Assembly: GCA_017354595.1 (NCBI GenBank)
Contig: JAFMQQ010000195.1
Coordinates: 1-6,298 of the forward strand
DNA length: 6,298 nucleotides
From: Micromonosporaceae bacterium
GTDB lineage: Bacteria > Actinomycetota > Actinomycetes > Mycobacteriales > Micromonosporaceae
Reading direction: 5' to 3'
Shown: positions 4,874 to 6,298 of the stretch, in pieces
Layout of the letters: each line of letters begins with the position of its first letter
Numbering within the stretch: the stretch's first letter is position 1
Notes under the pieces: model-generated
What the model was told of the DNA's origin: nothing
What the model saw: only the letters and a program-made list of their open reading frames with translations
The model's database searches: none
Translations under genes and position numbers: made by a program

Positions 4874-5785
4874 ATGGAGCCGGTAGCGGTCGTACGGGAG
4901 TTCAATCGCTTCTACACCAACGTGATCGGGCTGCTGCGCGGTGGACTGGTGGACACCCCGTACACGCTGACCGAGGCGCGGGTGCTGTACGAGCTGGCCC
5001 AGCGGGACGCCATCGAGCTGGCCGAGCTGCGCCGGGACCTCGACATCGACGCCGGATACATGAGCCGGATCCTGAGCCGGTTCGAGTCCGACGGTCTGGT
5101 CGACCGGAGCCGGTCGGCCGCCGATGGCCGCCGCCAGGTCATCCAGTTGACCGGACCCGGCCGGGCCGCATTCGGCACCCTCGACCAGCGCACGTCGGGA
5201 CAGGTCCGTGCCCTGCTCGACCGGCTCGCCCCGGCCGACCGGCAGCGACTGCTCGGCGCGATGGGTGAGATCCGTGAGGTGCTCGGGGCCTCCCGGGCCG
5301 CACCGCGGGCGTACCTGATCCGGCCACCCAAACCCGGCGACCTCGGCTGGGTGGTGTCCCGCAACGGCGCGGTCTACGCCGATGAGTACGGCTGGGACGC
5401 CAGCTATGAGGCGCTGGTTGCCGGGATCGTCGCGGACTTCGCGGCAACCAATGATCCGGACCGCGAGGCGGCCTGGATCGCGGAGCTCGATGGTTCACCG
5501 GTCGGCTCCGTCTTCTGCGTACGCCGTGACGAGCAGACCGCGCAGCTGCGCCTGCTGCTGGTCGACCCGGCCGCGCGAGGCCTGGGTATCGGCGCGCGTC
5601 TGGTGGACGAGTGCCTGGATTTCGCCCGCACGGTGGGGTACCGCCGGATCATGCTCTGGACCAACGACGTGCTCGCCGGCGCCCGGCGGATCTACCAGCG
5701 TGCGGGTTTCGCTCTCGACGAACAGAGCCCGCATCGCGCCTTCGGCAAGGACCTTGTCCAGCAGATCTGGTCCCGCGACCTCTAG
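4874..5785 (+). CDS. MarR winged-helix regulator fused to a GNAT acetyltransferase
   Basis: 303-aa two-domain protein. Residues 1-140 are a MarR module: an N-terminal dimerisation helix (VVREFNRFYTNVIGLL), helix-turn-helix around IELAELRRDLDIDAGYMSRILSRFESDGLV (47-76), and a wing with DGRRQVIQLT (84-93). Residues 147-303 are a GNAT fold: the strand WIAELDGSPVGSVFCV (201-216), then LRLLLVDPAARGLGIGARLV (225-244), whose RGLGIG loop (235-240) binds acetyl-CoA, and the C-terminal RRIYQRAGF (271-279). Such fusions are a known bifunctional family in actinobacteria and other bacteria; the acetylated substrate is unknown. ATG at 4874 has a G-rich ribosome site (ggcggggtga) just upstream, unlike the leaderless genes beside it. 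The predicted operator at 4838-4854 points to self-repression. Divergent from AMMECR1, whose start is 100 bp away. Confidence 0.93.
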   Translation: MEPVAVVREFNRFYTNVIGLLRGGLVDTPYTLTEARVLYELAQRDAIELAELRRDLDIDAGYMSRILSRFESDGLVDRSRSAADGRRQVIQLTGPGRAAFGTLDQRTSGQVRALLDRLAPADRQRLLGAMGEIREVLGASRAAPRAYLIRPPKPGDLGWVVSRNGAVYADEYGWDASYEALVAGIVADFAATNDPDREAAWIAELDGSPVGSVFCVRRDEQTAQLRLLLVDPAARGLGIGARLVDECLDFARTVGYRRIMLWTNDVLAGARRIYQRAGFALDEQSPHRAFGKDLVQQIWSRDL

Positions 5786-5814
5786 CTGGCCCCTCAGCGC
5801 TCTCCCAGCCATTT

Positions 5815-5828
5815 CACGGGTACCCGTG
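5815..5828. promoter_or_regulatory. Perfect 14-bp palindrome upstream of htpX, possible operator
   Basis: cacgggtacccgtg is its own reverse complement and lies 57 bases before the htpX start. Seven-base half-sites without a spacer suit a dimeric repressor. As RNA it would give only a 5-bp stem with a gtac loop and no T-tract, so an operator is somewhat more likely than a terminator. It is unrelated to the TTGTCT/AGTCAA element of the MarR-GNAT promoter. Confidence 0.35.
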
Positions 5829-5872
5829 GGAAGATCGGCAACAAGCGCTGGCGTTGCACCCGGCGTACCTCG

Positions 5873-5879
5873 AAGGGAG
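5873..5879 (+). promoter_or_regulatory. Shine-Dalgarno site of htpX (aagggag)
   Basis: A strong purine-rich site, aagggag, ends six bases before the GTG at 5886 and fixes that codon as the start. It is the clearest ribosome site in the window, so htpX has a true 5' leader, in contrast to the four apparently leaderless genes. Confidence 0.75.
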
Positions 5880-5885
5880 CGCAAA

Positions 5886-6298
5886 GTGCACCGGCACTTC
5901 AACGGTCTCAAGACAGCGGCCCTGCTCGGCCTGCTGACCGGACTGATCCTCGCCGCCGGTTACCTGATCGGCGGCACCGGCGGCCTCTGGATCGCGTTCA
6001 TCCTGTCCCTGGTGATGAACGGTGTCTCCTACTTCTTCTCGGACAAGATCGCGCTGCGCGCGATGGGCGCCCGGCAGGTGAGCGAGGCCGAGGCGCCCGA
6101 CCTGTACGCGATGGTGCGGGAGCTGTCGGCCTCGGCGCACCAGCCGATGCCCCGGCTGTACGTGAGCCCGACCGCACAGCCCAACGCCTTCGCCACCGGC
6201 CGCAACCCGGCGAACGCGGCGGTCTGCGTGACCCAGGGCATCACCCAGATGCTCAGCCCGCGCGAGCTGCGCGGCGTGATCGGGCACGAGCTGTCCCA
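5886..6298 (+). CDS. htpX: HtpX-type membrane zinc metalloprotease (M48B), 3' end cut by window
   Basis: The first 137 codons plus two bases of a protein usually near 280-300 residues. HtpX is an integral-membrane, zinc-dependent endopeptidase that degrades damaged membrane proteins, often under heat or envelope stress. The start reads MHRHFNGLKTAALLG, with hydrophobic helices at about 11-30 and 32-51. The cytosolic part begins with VSEAEAPDLYAMVRELS (65-81), then the family signature QPNAFATGRNPANAAV (98-113) and LSPRELRGVIGHELS (123-137). The window ends inside the HExxH zinc site: His134 and Glu135 are present and the second histidine codon is cut after CA. GTG is chosen from the strong aagggag site six bases upstream. 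It lies 100 bp after MarR-GNAT on the same strand; co-transcription is possible but not shown. The remaining helices and the third zinc ligand lie outside the window. Confidence 0.95.
   Translation, partial: MHRHFNGLKTAALLGLLTGLILAAGYLIGGTGGLWIAFILSLVMNGVSYFFSDKIALRAMGARQVSEAEAPDLYAMVRELSASAHQPMPRLYVSPTAQPNAFATGRNPANAAVCVTQGITQMLSPRELRGVIGHELS

Larger units (their letters stand above)
5786..5885. other. Intergenic gap between MarR-GNAT and htpX
   Basis: The 100-bp gap contains a weak 5-bp stem (gctgg at 5785-5789 with ccagc at 5805-5809) that might slow polymerase after the MarR-GNAT stop, a perfect 14-bp palindrome at 5815-5828, and the htpX ribosome site. No TANNNT element with leaderless spacing precedes htpX. 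A separate htpX promoter probably exists here, but I could not place it. Confidence 0.4.

Noticed and set aside
4774..4905. Upstream extension of AMMECR1 to ATG at 4905
   Set aside because: It crosses the divergent promoter region and the start of the MarR-GNAT gene and adds no part of the domain; the ATG at 4773 has a matching promoter element.

Overview
The base composition (very high GC, strong G/C third-position bias), GTG starts, TANNNT promoters seven bases from start codons, and a DUF1003 / MgtE-N-CBS / Mrp gene cluster all point to an actinobacterium. The resemblance is strongest to Micromonosporaceae (Micromonospora/Salinispora/Actinoplanes type). The window reads as chromosomal housekeeping and accessory DNA. 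I see no insertion sequence, phage gene, CRISPR array, tRNA or rRNA.

Layout. On the minus strand, 3288 to 45, lie three genes in one direction: a soluble PRC-barrel/MgtE-N/CBS protein (3288-2035), a DUF1003 membrane protein that overlaps it by 8 bases (2042-1299), and, after two hairpins and its own promoter, a complete Mrp/ApbC-type P-loop ATPase (1184-45). Divergent from the first of these, with only 34 bp between starts, is a PhzF-family isomerase-like gene (3323-4192, plus). It runs convergently into an AMMECR1-domain gene (4773-4138, minus), and the two coding regions overlap tail to tail by 55 bp. Divergent from AMMECR1 is a MarR-GNAT fusion gene (4874-5785, plus) with a probable autoregulatory operator. 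It is followed by a 100-bp gap containing a perfect 14-bp palindrome, then an HtpX zinc protease gene (5886 onward, plus) cut by the window end inside its HExxH motif.

How it may work. The MgtE-like protein has the cytosolic gating half of an MgtE magnesium channel but no channel domain. It is translationally coupled to a small two-helix membrane protein, so the pair may form a membrane-anchored divalent-metal or nucleotide sensor; this is inference. Mrp is an Fe-S carrier-type ATPase, but it lacks the usual CxxC and has a single cysteine. MarR-GNAT probably regulates itself, and HtpX is a membrane-protein quality-control protease.

The clearest regulatory pattern is that four of the genes have a TANNNT hexamer ending exactly seven bases before the start codon, the arrangement expected for leaderless transcripts. 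Two of these promoters lie back to back in the 34-bp divergent gap and probably compete for polymerase. I did not find a convincing wholly new system. The best candidates are the coupled MgtE-like/DUF1003 pair and the competing leaderless promoters.
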